A stretch of 64,000 nucleotides of DNA from Devriesea agamarum (GTDB lineage Bacteria > Actinomycetota > Actinomycetes > Actinomycetales > Dermabacteraceae). This document shows, piece after piece, positions 1 through 7,973 of the stretch. How positions within the stretch are numbered: position 1 is the first letter of the stretch; every line of letters begins with the position of its first letter. The notes beneath the pieces were generated by a model that was given only the letters and a program-made list of their open reading frames with translations, was not told the DNA's origin and made no database searches. Location: contig NZ_LN849456.1 in the NCBI RefSeq assembly GCF_900070355.1, positions 372,001 to 436,000 on the forward strand, written 5' to 3'. Made by a program: the position numbers and the translations under genes.

Positions 1-172
1 CTCGAACGATGCCACCGCCGAGTCCGGATACCATGCCGATGACGGCGAAGCCGATGGCGTCAAAGCGCAGGCGCCGGGCTAGTGCACCGCCGACAATTCC
101 CATGACTACCACGCCGAGCAGGTCGAGGGCGCGTAAAAGTCCGTTGTCTGTCAGGAGGTCTCCGGGGGTCAC
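1..172 (-). CDS. TRIC-type membrane channel, partial (3' end off window)
   Basis: Only the N-terminal ~57 residues are present because the gene runs off the left edge. In this frame the protein reads a short hydrophilic start and then LDLLGVVVMGIVGGALARR and IGMVSGLGGGIVR, which is the two-helix, glycine-rich pattern of the YeeS/UPF0126 family now called trimeric intracellular cation (TRIC) channels. These are small membrane proteins with duplicated three-helix units that conduct monovalent cations. The start is placed at GTG 172; GTG 178 is also in frame. It is divergent from coaE across about 66 bases. The family call rests on the first helices only. Confidence 0.6.
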   Translation of the reverse strand, partial: MTPGDLLTDNGLLRALDLLGVVVMGIVGGALARRLRFDAIGFAVIGMVSGLGGGIVR

Positions 173-226
173 ACGCACACGATAGGGGTGTGGCCCGCTA
201 TCTGCCCACCCGCTGACTGCTCGTCG

Positions 227-232
227 TATGGT
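227..232 (+). promoter_or_regulatory. -10 box of a leaderless coaE promoter
   Basis: TATGGT lies exactly six bases before ATG 239, and there is no Shine-Dalgarno sequence. Transcription would begin at or next to the start codon. Confidence 0.5.
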
Positions 233-238
233 GATCTC

Positions 239-850
239 ATGCACGTGGTGGGTTTGACCGGTGGAATCGGCTCGGGGAAGTCAACGGTGGCGTCGATTTG
301 GCGTGGGGCTGGTGTGCCGGTTCTCGATTTGGACGCGATGTCACGGGCAGTTTTGGATGCCCCGGGTTCGCCGGGGGCGGGTTTGGCTATTGAGCGGTTT
401 GGGTCTCGAATTGTGGCGGCGGATGGCGCCATTGATCGTCAGGCGTTGGCGGCGATCGTGTTTGCGGATACTCGGGCACGGGCTGATCTGGAAGCCATTG
501 TGTTGGGCCGGGTTGATGCCGAGGTCAGACGCCAGCATGCGCTGTTGCAGGCGGAGGGTGCCCGGTTGGTGGTGCACGATAATCCGTTGCTTTTGGAGAA
601 GCGTCGCGAACGTGATTACGAGCTAGTGGTGGCTGTGCTGGCGAGGCGGGAGGATCGGCTCTTGCGGCTGGTGTCCGAACGAGGTCGTTCTCGGGAGTTC
701 TATGAATCGGTGATCGCTGCGCAGGTGAGTGATCTCGAGCGTGTGCGCAGAGCTGATGTGCTGGTGCTCAATACGGGGGGCAGGGATGTCCTTATGGATC
801 GTGCTCGCTGTGCCTGGGTTCGCGTGTGCGAACAGTTGAACTTCCACTAG
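239..850 (+). CDS. coaE: Dephospho-CoA kinase
   Basis: This 203-residue cytoplasmic enzyme phosphorylates the 3'-hydroxyl of dephospho-CoA, the last step of coenzyme A synthesis. The sequence opens MHVVGLTGGIGSGKST, a Walker A loop at residues 8-16, and carries the CoaE-type DxPLL motif as DNPLLLEK, where Asn replaces the usual hydrophobic residue. Length is normal for the short bacterial form without the C-terminal UPF0157 domain found in mycobacteria. An in-frame ATG at 188 would add 17 residues unlike the family, so ATG 239, preceded by a -10 box, is preferred. In actinobacteria coaE commonly precedes uvrB, as here with an MFS/ArsR pair inserted between. Confidence 0.95.
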   Translation: MHVVGLTGGIGSGKSTVASIWRGAGVPVLDLDAMSRAVLDAPGSPGAGLAIERFGSRIVAADGAIDRQALAAIVFADTRARADLEAIVLGRVDAEVRRQHALLQAEGARLVVHDNPLLLEKRRERDYELVVAVLARREDRLLRLVSERGRSREFYESVIAAQVSDLERVRRADVLVLNTGGRDVLMDRARCAWVRVCEQLNFH

Positions 851-852
851 GT

Positions 853-882
853 TATGTTCAAAACTGCGCACACATGAATATA
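853..882 (+). promoter_or_regulatory. Candidate ArsR operator overlapping the MFS promoter
   Basis: TATGTTCA (853-860) and TGAATATA (875-882) form an inverted repeat with 7 of 8 pairs and a 14-base spacer. The right arm overlaps the -10 box TATAGT (879-884) and the left arm covers the -35 position, so a bound dimer would block RNA polymerase. Assignment to the ArsR protein encoded downstream is inference. Confidence 0.45.
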
Positions 883-884
883 GT
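879..884 (+). promoter_or_regulatory. -10 box of the MFS gene
   Basis: TATAGT ends six bases before GTG 891. This spacing recurs across the window and favours GTG 891 over the in-frame GTG 885 as start. Confidence 0.5.
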
Positions 885-890
885 GTGGGG

Positions 891-2276
891 GTGCGGATTC
901 TTCATCCCCTTAAAAATCCTCTGTATCGACGGCTGTTTAGCGCCCAGGTGATCGCCCTCAGCGGCACCGGTATTGCCACCGTTGCTCTCGGGCTGCTGGC
1001 ATACCGTCTCAATCCGGAGCATGCCGGGGCAGTCCTCGGTACCGCACTTGCGATCAAAATGATCGCCTATGTTCTGGTTGCACCAGCAGCATCGGCACTG
1101 TTCGCCTGGATTTCACGGCGCAATCTTTTAGTGTCGGCAGACATTGTGCGCCTGGTCGCCGTTGTCCTTCTGCCTTTCGCCACGGATATCTGGCAGCTGT
1201 ACCTGTTGGTGTTTGTGCTTCAGGCTGCGTCAGCGACGTTTACCCCCGCATTCCAGGCGATGATTCCCCAGGTCATCACCGATGAGGATGAGTACACCTA
1301 CGCGCTGTCTCTGTCGCGCCTCGCCTACGACCTCGAAGCGGCTCTTTCTCCTCTCTGTGCGGCTGTTGTGTTAATGGTTCTGCCAGGACCGCAGTTGTTT
1401 TGGATAACCGCTGCGGGCTTTTCCTGCTCAGCGGCCATTGTGGCAACGAGTGCTCTACCTCGGCGCACGGGATTAGCTGAGCAAGAGAGAATGTGCATTG
1501 GTCGAACCAGGTCGCTGGTCAGCGCGGAAAAGCATTCTATTCTTGGGATGCTGGTTATGGGCGGTACACGGGCTCTCGGCGAACTTAGGCAGGGTGTCTC
1601 CCGAATGCGAGCGGGTTTTGCGTATTTCGGCGTGGACCCGGCGCTGCGGACACTGATTGCGCTCAATGTCGCAGTGTCCTTTGGGGGTGCCTTTGTTCTT
1701 GTGCAAACCGTGGTGATTGTCCGCGGTCCCTTGGGCGGAGGAGAGTCTTTCGTGGCGGTGATGCTTGCGATCAACGGGCTTGGATCCATGGTCGGGGCCT
1801 TCACCGTGCCCTCTGTTCTAGCTCGGATTGGTATTGCGCGCACCCAATTGGTCGGAGCGCTGGTACTAGCCGGTGCGATGCTCGCGCTCACTGCTGCGGT
1901 GCTGGTGACGTCCGTCGAGAACCTCCCGGTGGTGCTGGGAGTTTTATGGATGGCGATTGGTTTTGGCTGGGCCGTGGTGGAGACGCCGGTGGGGCAGTTG
2001 CTGCGGCAACGGGTGGCGCCCGCCGAGCTCCCGGACGTTTTTGCCGCCCAGTTTTCTCTATCGCACCTGTGTTGGCTCATGGCGTACCCGGTGGTTGGGT
2101 GGGTAGGAGGTTTGGGATTGACCACGTCCATCGGGGTATTAGCCGCTTTGACCTGTACAGGGACTGTTCTCGCCTGGTCTTCGATGCGAGGATGGCGGGT
2201 GCGGCAAAAATTGACCTGTGAAAATCGTGCTGGGGACCATGGAACGCCCCGAACGGGGACTGTGCGCCAGGCATAA
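891..2276 (+). CDS. MFS transporter, probable efflux protein
   Basis: A 461-residue major facilitator protein with about twelve hydrophobic segments and a short polar tail. It begins with a basic cytoplasmic stretch (PLKNPLYRRLFSAQ) followed by the first helix, typical of the drug/metal exporter type of MFS (the MFS_3/enterobactin-exporter-like group). Substrate cannot be read from sequence. It is followed after seven bases by an ArsR/SmtB repressor whose residues match a Zn/Co-type sensing site, and an operator-like repeat overlaps its promoter. This makes a metal-responsive exporter a reasonable inference, although MFS proteins are less usual metal exporters than CDF or P-type ATPases. The start GTG 891 is chosen from promoter spacing; GTG 885 is the alternative. 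Confidence 0.8.
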   Translation: MRILHPLKNPLYRRLFSAQVIALSGTGIATVALGLLAYRLNPEHAGAVLGTALAIKMIAYVLVAPAASALFAWISRRNLLVSADIVRLVAVVLLPFATDIWQLYLLVFVLQAASATFTPAFQAMIPQVITDEDEYTYALSLSRLAYDLEAALSPLCAAVVLMVLPGPQLFWITAAGFSCSAAIVATSALPRRTGLAEQERMCIGRTRSLVSAEKHSILGMLVMGGTRALGELRQGVSRMRAGFAYFGVDPALRTLIALNVAVSFGGAFVLVQTVVIVRGPLGGGESFVAVMLAINGLGSMVGAFTVPSVLARIGIARTQLVGALVLAGAMLALTAAVLVTSVENLPVVLGVLWMAIGFGWAVVETPVGQLLRQRVAPAELPDVFAAQFSLSHLCWLMAYPVVGWVGGLGLTTSIGVLAALTCTGTVLAWSSMRGWRVRQKLTCENRAGDHGTPRTGTVRQA

Positions 2277-2277
2277 T
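2272..2277 (+). promoter_or_regulatory. -10 box of a possible own promoter of arsR
   Basis: CATAAT overlaps the stop codon of the MFS gene and ends six bases before GTG 2284. The repressor may thus be made from its own leaderless mRNA as well as by readthrough. Confidence 0.4.
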
Positions 2278-2283
2278 CGTGGG

Positions 2284-2625
2284 GTGACTAATGCACCCGC
2301 GCCTGTTCCTGATCAGCACGAAATCGATATCGCGGTGTCCGTTCTTCGCCTTCTCGCAGATCCCACTCGCCTGACGATTCTGGCTATGTTGCACGGAACC
2401 GAGAAGTCGGTGGGGGAGATCAGCGAAATTCTCGGCAAACGAGGGCCGATGATTTCCCAGCATCTCGCTAAGCTCCGTGCCGGGCGGCTAGTGCTGGCTA
2501 GGCGGGATGGCACGAGCATTTTTTACTCTCAGCCCGATGAGCATATTGCGGCGTTAGTCTCCAACGTTCTCCATCATGCTGAGCATGAGCTGTACGACAA
2601 CCCGCCGCATCACCGTCGGCCCTGA
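2284..2625 (+). CDS. ArsR/SmtB-family metal-responsive repressor
   Basis: A 113-residue winged-helix repressor. Residues 21-80 give the ArsR fold (LRLLADPTRLTIL, then the recognition helix region PMISQHLAKLRAGRLV and the wing RRDGTSIFY). The last helix reads DEHIAALVSNVLHHAEH: Asp85, His87, His98 and His101 reproduce the spacing of the alpha-5 metal site of CzrA/SmtB (D-x-H-x10-H-x2-H), which binds Zn(II) or Co(II). No Cys pair of the arsenic or cadmium type is present. The neighbouring MFS gene is the likely target. An upstream in-frame start at 2218 would place 22 unrelated residues inside the MFS reading frame; GTG 2284 is preferred. Confidence 0.9.
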   Translation: MTNAPAPVPDQHEIDIAVSVLRLLADPTRLTILAMLHGTEKSVGEISEILGKRGPMISQHLAKLRAGRLVLARRDGTSIFYSQPDEHIAALVSNVLHHAEHELYDNPPHHRRP

Positions 2626-2727
2626 GCTACGCGTGGTGAGGTGACCGCTGGGCGTTGTGAAATGCGGAAGGGTTGCGCTCAGCGCTGAGAACCGTAAGGC
2701 CGCAGTTGGTATGTCGTAGGGGCGCAC

Positions 2728-2733
2728 TAGGCT
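2728..2733 (+). promoter_or_regulatory. -10 box of a leaderless uvrB promoter
   Basis: TAGGCT ends six bases before ATG 2740. No Shine-Dalgarno sequence is seen. Confidence 0.45.
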
Positions 2734-2739
2734 GACCGT

Positions 2740-4848
2740 ATGCGTCCAGTCACTGATCTTGTCCGTTCCGTTCATCCTTTTGAGGTGGTCTCGCAGTACC
2801 GCCCGTCGGGCGACCAGCCGCAGGCCATTGACGAACTCGCCCGGCGCATTGAAGCTGGTGAGCGTGATGTTGTTTTGCTCGGTGCCACCGGTACCGGCAA
2901 GAGCGCGACGACTGCGTGGCTGATTGAACGCTTGCAGCGCCCCACTTTGGTGATGGCGCACAACAAAACCTTGGCCGCGCAGCTCGCCAGTGAATTTCGG
3001 GAACTTCTGCCCCACAACGCTGTCGAGTACTTTGTGTCGTATTACGACTACTATCAGCCCGAGGCATACGTTCCGCAATCGGATACCTACATTGAAAAAG
3101 ACTCCTCTATCAACGCTGAGGTGGAACGGCTCAGGCACTCAGCGACTAATTCTCTTCTTACCCGTCGCGATGTGGTCGTGGTGTCTTCTGTCTCCTGCAT
3201 ATACGGGTTGGGTACCCCGCAGGAATATGTGGACCGCATGGTCCGGTTATCCGTGGGTGATTCCATCGACCGGGACGATCTCCTGCGTCGTTTCATCGGA
3301 ATGCAGTATGACCGCAACGACATCTCTTTCGTGCGTGGAACGTTCCGAGTTCGCGGAGACACGGTCGAGATTATTCCGATGTACGAAGAACTCGCGCTCA
3401 GAATTGAGTTCTTCGGAGATGAAATTGACGCGCTCTACACTCTGCACCCGGTCACCGGGGAGGTAATCCGGGAAGAACAGCAAATCCATGTCTTCCCTGC
3501 TTCTCACTACGTAGCCGGCCCTGAGCGCCTGGCGCGCGCGGTGGAGTCCATCGAAAAAGAGCTGGGCGAACGCCTGGCGGAGCTCGAATCCCAGAACAAG
3601 CTTTTGGAAGCTCAAAGGCTGCGCATGCGCACAACTCACGATCTGGAAATGCTGCGGCAGATGGGAACCACTAACGGGGTAGAAAACTATTCGCGTCACC
3701 TCGACGGACGCGGGCCGGGCACACCGCCGAACACCCTGTTGGATTATTTCCCAGAGGACTTCCTGCTCGTGCTGGATGAATCCCATCAAACCGTTCCGCA
3801 GATCGGGGCCATGTTCGAGGGAGATCGTTCTCGGAAGCGAACGCTGGTCGATTTCGGCTTCCGGCTTCCATCTGCACTGGACAATCGTCCTTTAACGTTT
3901 GATGAGTTCGTTGAGCGCACAGGCCAAACCGTGTATCTGTCGGCCACCCCCGCTGCGTACGAGTTGGAACGCAGCAACGGGGTGGTTGAACAGATCATCC
4001 GCCCCACCGGTTTAGTGGATCCCGAAATCATCATGAAGCCCGTGAAGGGGCAGATTGATGATCTACGAGCTGAAATTGAGCAGCGGGTAGGCAAAAATGA
4101 ACGAGTTTTGGTGACGACGCTGACCAAACGTATGGCGGAAGATCTCACCGATTATCTTCTCGAAAACGGGGTGCGGGTGCGGTATCTGCACTCGGATGTC
4201 GACACTCTGCGCCGGGTTGAGTTATTGCGCAGTCTGCGCCTGGGAGAGTTCGATGTTCTGGTGGGAATCAACCTTTTGCGAGAGGGCCTTGACCTGCCGG
4301 AGGTGTCCTTGGTCGCCATTTTGGATGCCGATAAGGAAGGCTTCTTGCGCTCGCGCACTTCGCTGATTCAGACCATCGGTCGTGCGGCCCGAAACGTATC
4401 CGGCGAAGTTCACATGTATGCCGATACCATTACCAACTCAATGCGTGAGGCCATCGACGAGACCAACCGGCGGCGCGAGAAACAGATCGCATACAACACA
4501 GAGCACGGCATCGATCCGCAGCCTCTGCGCAAAAAGATCGCTGATGTGACGGATATGCTCGCGCGAGAGGATATCGACACCGACACCCTGCTAGCGACCG
4601 ACTATCGTTCGGGCAAGGAACGCGTGGCCCGGGATCGCGCACGCAGCGCCGCCATTGATGCAGCGGGGCCGCGCACTTTGGACCTCGGTGATGACCCAGT
4701 CGGCGAGTTGACCCGGCTGATTGCCGATATGACCGAGCAAATGCACGCCGCTGCCGCGCAGCTACAGTTTGAACTCGCCGCCCGGCTCAGGGATGAAGTG
4801 GCAGACCTCAAGAGCGAGCTGAGGAACATCCAAGAGGGGCAGAAATAA
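2740..4848 (+). CDS. uvrB: UvrABC system helicase subunit UvrB
   Basis: This 702-residue protein is the damage-verifying subunit of nucleotide excision repair; it is loaded by UvrA and recruits UvrC. Visible features are the Walker A motif [13 protein letters not shown] near residue 48, the beta-hairpin [12 protein letters not shown] near 105, the DEAD-type box VLDESH near 345, helicase motifs [15 protein letters not shown] and [13 protein letters not shown], motif [11 protein letters not shown], and a C-terminal UVR domain (residues ~665-700) that contacts UvrC. Length and motif order are normal. It is expressed from its own promoter and meets an MBL hydrolase gene end to end 24 bases later. 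Confidence 0.98.
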   Translation: MRPVTDLVRSVHPFEVVSQYRPSGDQPQAIDELARRIEAGERDVVLLGATGTGKSATTAWLIERLQRPTLVMAHNKTLAAQLASEFRELLPHNAVEYFVSYYDYYQPEAYVPQSDTYIEKDSSINAEVERLRHSATNSLLTRRDVVVVSSVSCIYGLGTPQEYVDRMVRLSVGDSIDRDDLLRRFIGMQYDRNDISFVRGTFRVRGDTVEIIPMYEELALRIEFFGDEIDALYTLHPVTGEVIREEQQIHVFPASHYVAGPERLARAVESIEKELGERLAELESQNKLLEAQRLRMRTTHDLEMLRQMGTTNGVENYSRHLDGRGPGTPPNTLLDYFPEDFLLVLDESHQTVPQIGAMFEGDRSRKRTLVDFGFRLPSALDNRPLTFDEFVERTGQTVYLSATPAAYELERSNGVVEQIIRPTGLVDPEIIMKPVKGQIDDLRAEIEQRVGKNERVLVTTLTKRMAEDLTDYLLENGVRVRYLHSDVDTLRRVELLRSLRLGEFDVLVGINLLREGLDLPEVSLVAILDADKEGFLRSRTSLIQTIGRAARNVSGEVHMYADTITNSMREAIDETNRRREKQIAYNTEHGIDPQPLRKKIADVTDMLAREDIDTDTLLATDYRSGKERVARDRARSAAIDAAGPRTLDLGDDPVGELTRLIADMTEQMHAAAAQLQFELAARLRDEVADLKSELRNIQEGQK

Positions 4849-4872
4849 GGCGGTGAGCGCAGCGCGAAGCGT

Positions 4873-5550
4873 CTACCATCCCCGTTCGCGCCACTTCTCC
4901 AAGTGCGGGCGTTCTGAGCCGAGTGTGGTGTCCGGCCCGTGCCCCGGATAAACCCAGGTGTCGTCATCCAGCACATCGAAAATGCGACCGGTGACGTCGT
5001 GAAACAGCTGGGAAAAGCGTTCCGGATCGCCCTGTGTGGCACCCACTCCGCCCGGGAATAGGGAGTCTCCGGTGAACAGATGGTTGCCGAAGAAATCTCC
5101 TCGGTACAGCAGTGCAATGGAGCCCGGGGTGTGTCCGCGCAGGCCAATCACCTCAAGGTTGTGCACACCCACCCGCACGATGTCACCGTGTCGTAGAAGC
5201 TGATCGGTGTGCACCGGTATGTTCGGCGCATCCTCGGGGCTGGCTGCGGTTCGAGCTGAAGTGGCAGCGACCACAGCTGACAGGGCTCCGACATGATCGT
5301 GGTGGCAGTGGGTCGTAACAATAGTGTCGAGACGACTTTCTTGAGAGCCTTCGCGCACCAGCCGCAGCAGTCTTGGCGCATCGGCGGCCGCATCGATCAT
5401 GAGCTGTGCACCGGTTAAACGGCAGGTCAGCAGGTAGGTGTTGTTATCCATAGGGCCTACCGCGACTTTGCGGATGATGAGGGTGTCGAGAATGCGGCGG
5501 TCTGTTGCGCCGCCGACCTCGACGTTTCCTGTGTAACGGTCCTCGAGCAT
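4873..5550 (-). CDS. MBL-fold metallohydrolase (glyoxalase II-like)
   Basis: A 225-residue metallo-beta-lactamase-fold protein. The metal motif is THCHHDHVG (residues ~80-88), followed by LRGHTPGSIAL, the aspartate in FTGDSLFPGG, and the last histidine in YPGHGPDTT. This set resembles hydroxyacylglutathione-hydrolase-like proteins, which bind two zinc ions and hydrolyse thioesters; the actual substrate in actinobacteria is not established. A homologue beside uvrB is common in this phylum, but a role in repair is not shown. It is convergent with uvrB and divergent from the sialidase gene. Confidence 0.85.
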   Translation of the reverse strand: MLEDRYTGNVEVGGATDRRILDTLIIRKVAVGPMDNNTYLLTCRLTGAQLMIDAAADAPRLLRLVREGSQESRLDTIVTTHCHHDHVGALSAVVAATSARTAASPEDAPNIPVHTDQLLRHGDIVRVGVHNLEVIGLRGHTPGSIALLYRGDFFGNHLFTGDSLFPGGVGATQGDPERFSQLFHDVTGRIFDVLDDDTWVYPGHGPDTTLGSERPHLEKWRERGW

Positions 5551-5556
5551 GCTTTT

Positions 5557-5562
5557 AGTATC
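5557..5562 (-). promoter_or_regulatory. -10 box of the MBL gene
   Basis: On the minus strand GATACT ends six bases before ATG 5550; no Shine-Dalgarno is present. Confidence 0.4.
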
Positions 5563-5623
5563 GCCTAATGCTGGCAGTGGTGGGTCAGTGGGGGCGGGTG
5601 AACTGCTGGATTAACCTCACTAG

Positions 5624-5641
5624 ACATCGGACATCCGATGT
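5624..5641. promoter_or_regulatory. Perfect palindrome, candidate operator of the sialidase gene
   Basis: ACATCGGA and TCCGATGT are perfect 8-base arms around a CA centre. The site lies 69 bases before the sialidase start, where a promoter is expected. Its form suits a GntR- or LacI-type dimer; the regulator is not in this window. Confidence 0.5.
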
Positions 5642-5709
5642 GTGTAGGCTCTGTCACAGTGAACGAGACTGCTGGCTCGCAGCATGTCGCCACTTCAAGG
5701 AGCACACCG

Positions 5710-7650
5710 ATGACGATGTCTCATCATGGACCTCACCCTTCACGCAGGATGTTGCTTTCGCTCGGGGCATGTGCGGCCATAGCGCCCGCTCTCACCTCAT
5801 GGACGCAACCTGCGGCGGCCGCCCAATACGCGCCGCTCCAACCCACTGCACCCGTTCCGATCTCTCCGAAACCCATCGTTATGTACCCACGTGTCCCTGC
5901 TCAACAGCTGAGCGATGCCAAACCCGTCGATCTCGCCGTGCGGTATTCGGGTATGTTCCCCCGCTATCGCATCCCCGCGATCGCCACTCTGTCCGATGGC
6001 AGCGTGCTCGCCGTCTATGACGGACGGCCAACCATGCACGATTTACCGTCGAACATCGCTGTTCTTGCGCGTCGTTCCCGCGATGAAGGACGGACCTGGG
6101 GACCAGTCGAAATCATTCGCAAGGAGGCAGCGCCGAAAGGTTTCGGTGATCCAAGCATCCTGGTGGATCAGACGACCAACCGCATAATCGTGTTCTACGC
6201 GGCATCAATTAAACAGGGATTCTTCGGTTCGGGAACCGGCACCGACCCCCAGGACCCCAACCTGTTGCACCCGGATATTTCGATTAGCGACGACGGAGGG
6301 AAAACCTGGACTCATCGTCGGCTCACCCAGCAGATTCGCGAACCAGAATGGGCTGGCATGTTCGCCTCATCCGGCGGCGGCACCCAGCTCAAGTACGGAC
6401 GGTTTGCCGGACGTCTGCTGCAGACATATGCCGTGAGGTACCAGGGCGCCAACTGGGCCATGGTGGCCTATTCCGACGACCATGGCGAGACCTGGAAGCA
6501 TTCACAGCTGGTGGGCCCAGGAGCCGACGAAAACAAGGTGGTCGAGCTCAGTGACGGCACCGTGATGCTGAATTCTCGGGCTAAACCTCGGCGCCTGATC
6601 GCCCGGTCTGTTGATGGAGGCGTCACTTTTACTCCCTTCAAGGCCGACCCGGCTTTGCTTGATCCTGCTAATAACGGGGATATTCGGCGCCTGTACCCAG
6701 ATGCAGCCCAGGGAAGTGATGCAGCGAAGATCCTGGTGTTCTCCAACACCGAGCATGAGCTCACTCGCCGTAATCTCGCGATTAAGGTCTCCTATGACGA
6801 CGGTGCCACCTGGTCGGGGCGGCTGATCGTCGATGAGGGCTCCAGTGGCTACTCGACCATGACGGTGCTTCCCAGCGGGGATATTGGCATGCTGTATGAG
6901 CGGTCGGCCTATGACGCGGTGAGTTTCTTACGGATTCCGCTCGCGAAGCTGAAAGGTCCTAGGACTTCACTCGAACTTGTATCCGGCTCGGCAAAAGCAG
7001 GAACAAAATCCAGCTTGACCGTGCGGGTACGGAACCTCAGCAAAACTGCGATTCCCGCGGGAACGCTTGAGGTGGTTGGCATAGCGGGAATGAAAACGGT
7101 GTCCATTGCCTGTCCAAGCATCGCCGCTAAGGCGAATGCTGATCTGAAGGTGGACGTTGAGTTTCCGGCGATATCCCAGGGCAAGGTTCCTGTGCGCTTC
7201 GTGCATAACGTTCCTGCCAATGGCGCCGAATCGGGGACGTCCACGGCGTACGCAGAAGTCACCGTTGATCACAACGGCGTGCCCGTCGGTGGTCTGATCG
7301 TGGAGCCGATGCACGACTCCACGTGGATAGGCGGTGCTGATGGAATCGTGGGTGATGTCATCTGGCCACACATTGCATTGCGTAACTGCGGCAACGTGAC
7401 CTTCAGCGATGTTGTTGTGAAGGACAGCAACGGACGGATGGCCCGATTCGACAAGATTGGTCCCGGGCAGATCACTCTGGTCCGCGATGCCGCACTGCAC
7501 CCGACTATTACAGCTGAGGATGTCGCCGCAGGTAAGTGGAGCACAACCTACACGGTGACCGGCAATGCTGGGGGCCGGGGAACCATGTCCTTCACGGCGC
7601 CGCTCGAGATTCGGCTGACGCCGCTGACCCCGGCCTCTGCTGCTGGGTGA
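5710..7650 (+). CDS. Secreted sialidase (exo-alpha-sialidase)
   Basis: A 646-residue GH33-type sialidase, which releases terminal sialic acid from host glycans. The N-terminus has an SRRMLLSLGA stretch (arginines 12-13) and a hydrophobic segment ending in PAAAAQ, a signal peptide possibly of the Tat type. The catalytic propeller (about 70-415) shows the YRIP motif (86-89, arginine of the triad), five Asp boxes (near 123, 192, 255, 300 and 361), the likely nucleophile Tyr381 in SGYSTM and Glu397 after it. Residues 420-640 form beta-rich, adhesion- or carbohydrate-binding-like repeats. No LPxTG or other wall anchor follows, so it is probably released. ATG 5710 has an AAGGAG site eight bases upstream. 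No sialic acid uptake or nan genes are nearby. Confidence 0.93.
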   Translation: MTMSHHGPHPSRRMLLSLGACAAIAPALTSWTQPAAAAQYAPLQPTAPVPISPKPIVMYPRVPAQQLSDAKPVDLAVRYSGMFPRYRIPAIATLSDGSVLAVYDGRPTMHDLPSNIAVLARRSRDEGRTWGPVEIIRKEAAPKGFGDPSILVDQTTNRIIVFYAASIKQGFFGSGTGTDPQDPNLLHPDISISDDGGKTWTHRRLTQQIREPEWAGMFASSGGGTQLKYGRFAGRLLQTYAVRYQGANWAMVAYSDDHGETWKHSQLVGPGADENKVVELSDGTVMLNSRAKPRRLIARSVDGGVTFTPFKADPALLDPANNGDIRRLYPDAAQGSDAAKILVFSNTEHELTRRNLAIKVSYDDGATWSGRLIVDEGSSGYSTMTVLPSGDIGMLYERSAYDAVSFLRIPLAKLKGPRTSLELVSGSAKAGTKSSLTVRVRNLSKTAIPAGTLEVVGIAGMKTVSIACPSIAAKANADLKVDVEFPAISQGKVPVRFVHNVPANGAESGTSTAYAEVTVDHNGVPVGGLIVEPMHDSTWIGGADGIVGDVIWPHIALRNCGNVTFSDVVVKDSNGRMARFDKIGPGQITLVRDAALHPTITAEDVAAGKWSTTYTVTGNAGGRGTMSFTAPLEIRLTPLTPASAAG

Positions 7651-7806
7651 TGCGTACAACCCGCGAACCGGGGTAGAAATACACGCCTTGGTACGGAGCG
7701 TGCAGATGGGGCCGACCAGGCCCCGAGCGGTGTGAATTGCGTTTGGTAGATGACGCGAGATGCTGCAATTGCCGCGGCCGCTCAGAGTCCGGTGGGTCCT
7801 GCTCAG

Positions 7807-7845
7807 GCGGCGCGATGTTCTCACAGTTGGTGGGCATCGCGCCGC
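7807..7845 (+). terminator. Strong hairpin downstream of the sialidase gene
   Basis: GCGGCGCGATG (7807-7817) pairs perfectly with CATCGCGCCGC (7835-7845) over a 17-base loop and is followed by a short TTT. It could end the sialidase transcript, although it is 157 bases after the stop codon and has a poor T-run. Confidence 0.4.
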
Positions 7846-7961
7846 TTTCGCATGGAGAGCGGATGGTGAGCGGTGCTGCCCGCAGTCGGTGTGCCGGTTT
7901 CACAATTAGCGTGACCGTTCGCGGGGAGCGGACCATCGGCTCGTTTGTCATACCCCCGCCT

Positions 7962-7967
7962 TAGGAT
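7962..7967 (+). promoter_or_regulatory. -10 box of a leaderless uvrA promoter
   Basis: TAGGAT ends six bases before GTG 7974. This spacing selects GTG 7974 rather than ATG 7977. Confidence 0.45.
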
Positions 7968-7973
7968 GACACG

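Larger units (their letters stand above)
7651..7973. other. Intergenic region between sialidase and uvrA
   Basis: This 323-base gap holds no convincing gene; short frames in it have no recognisable protein features. It contains two hairpins (GGGGCC/GGCCCC with a five-base loop near 7707, and the strong one listed at 7807-7845) and the uvrA promoter at its end. Confidence 0.6.

Noticed and set aside
188-238. Longer coaE frame starting at ATG 188
   Set aside because: The extra 17 residues do not fit CoaE, whose N-terminus is the P-loop; a -10 box lies inside the extension.
6909-7824. Long minus-strand frames opposite the sialidase gene (117 and 285 residues)
   Set aside because: They are rich in rare patterns, lack domains and lie opposite a clear gene; they are antisense shadows.
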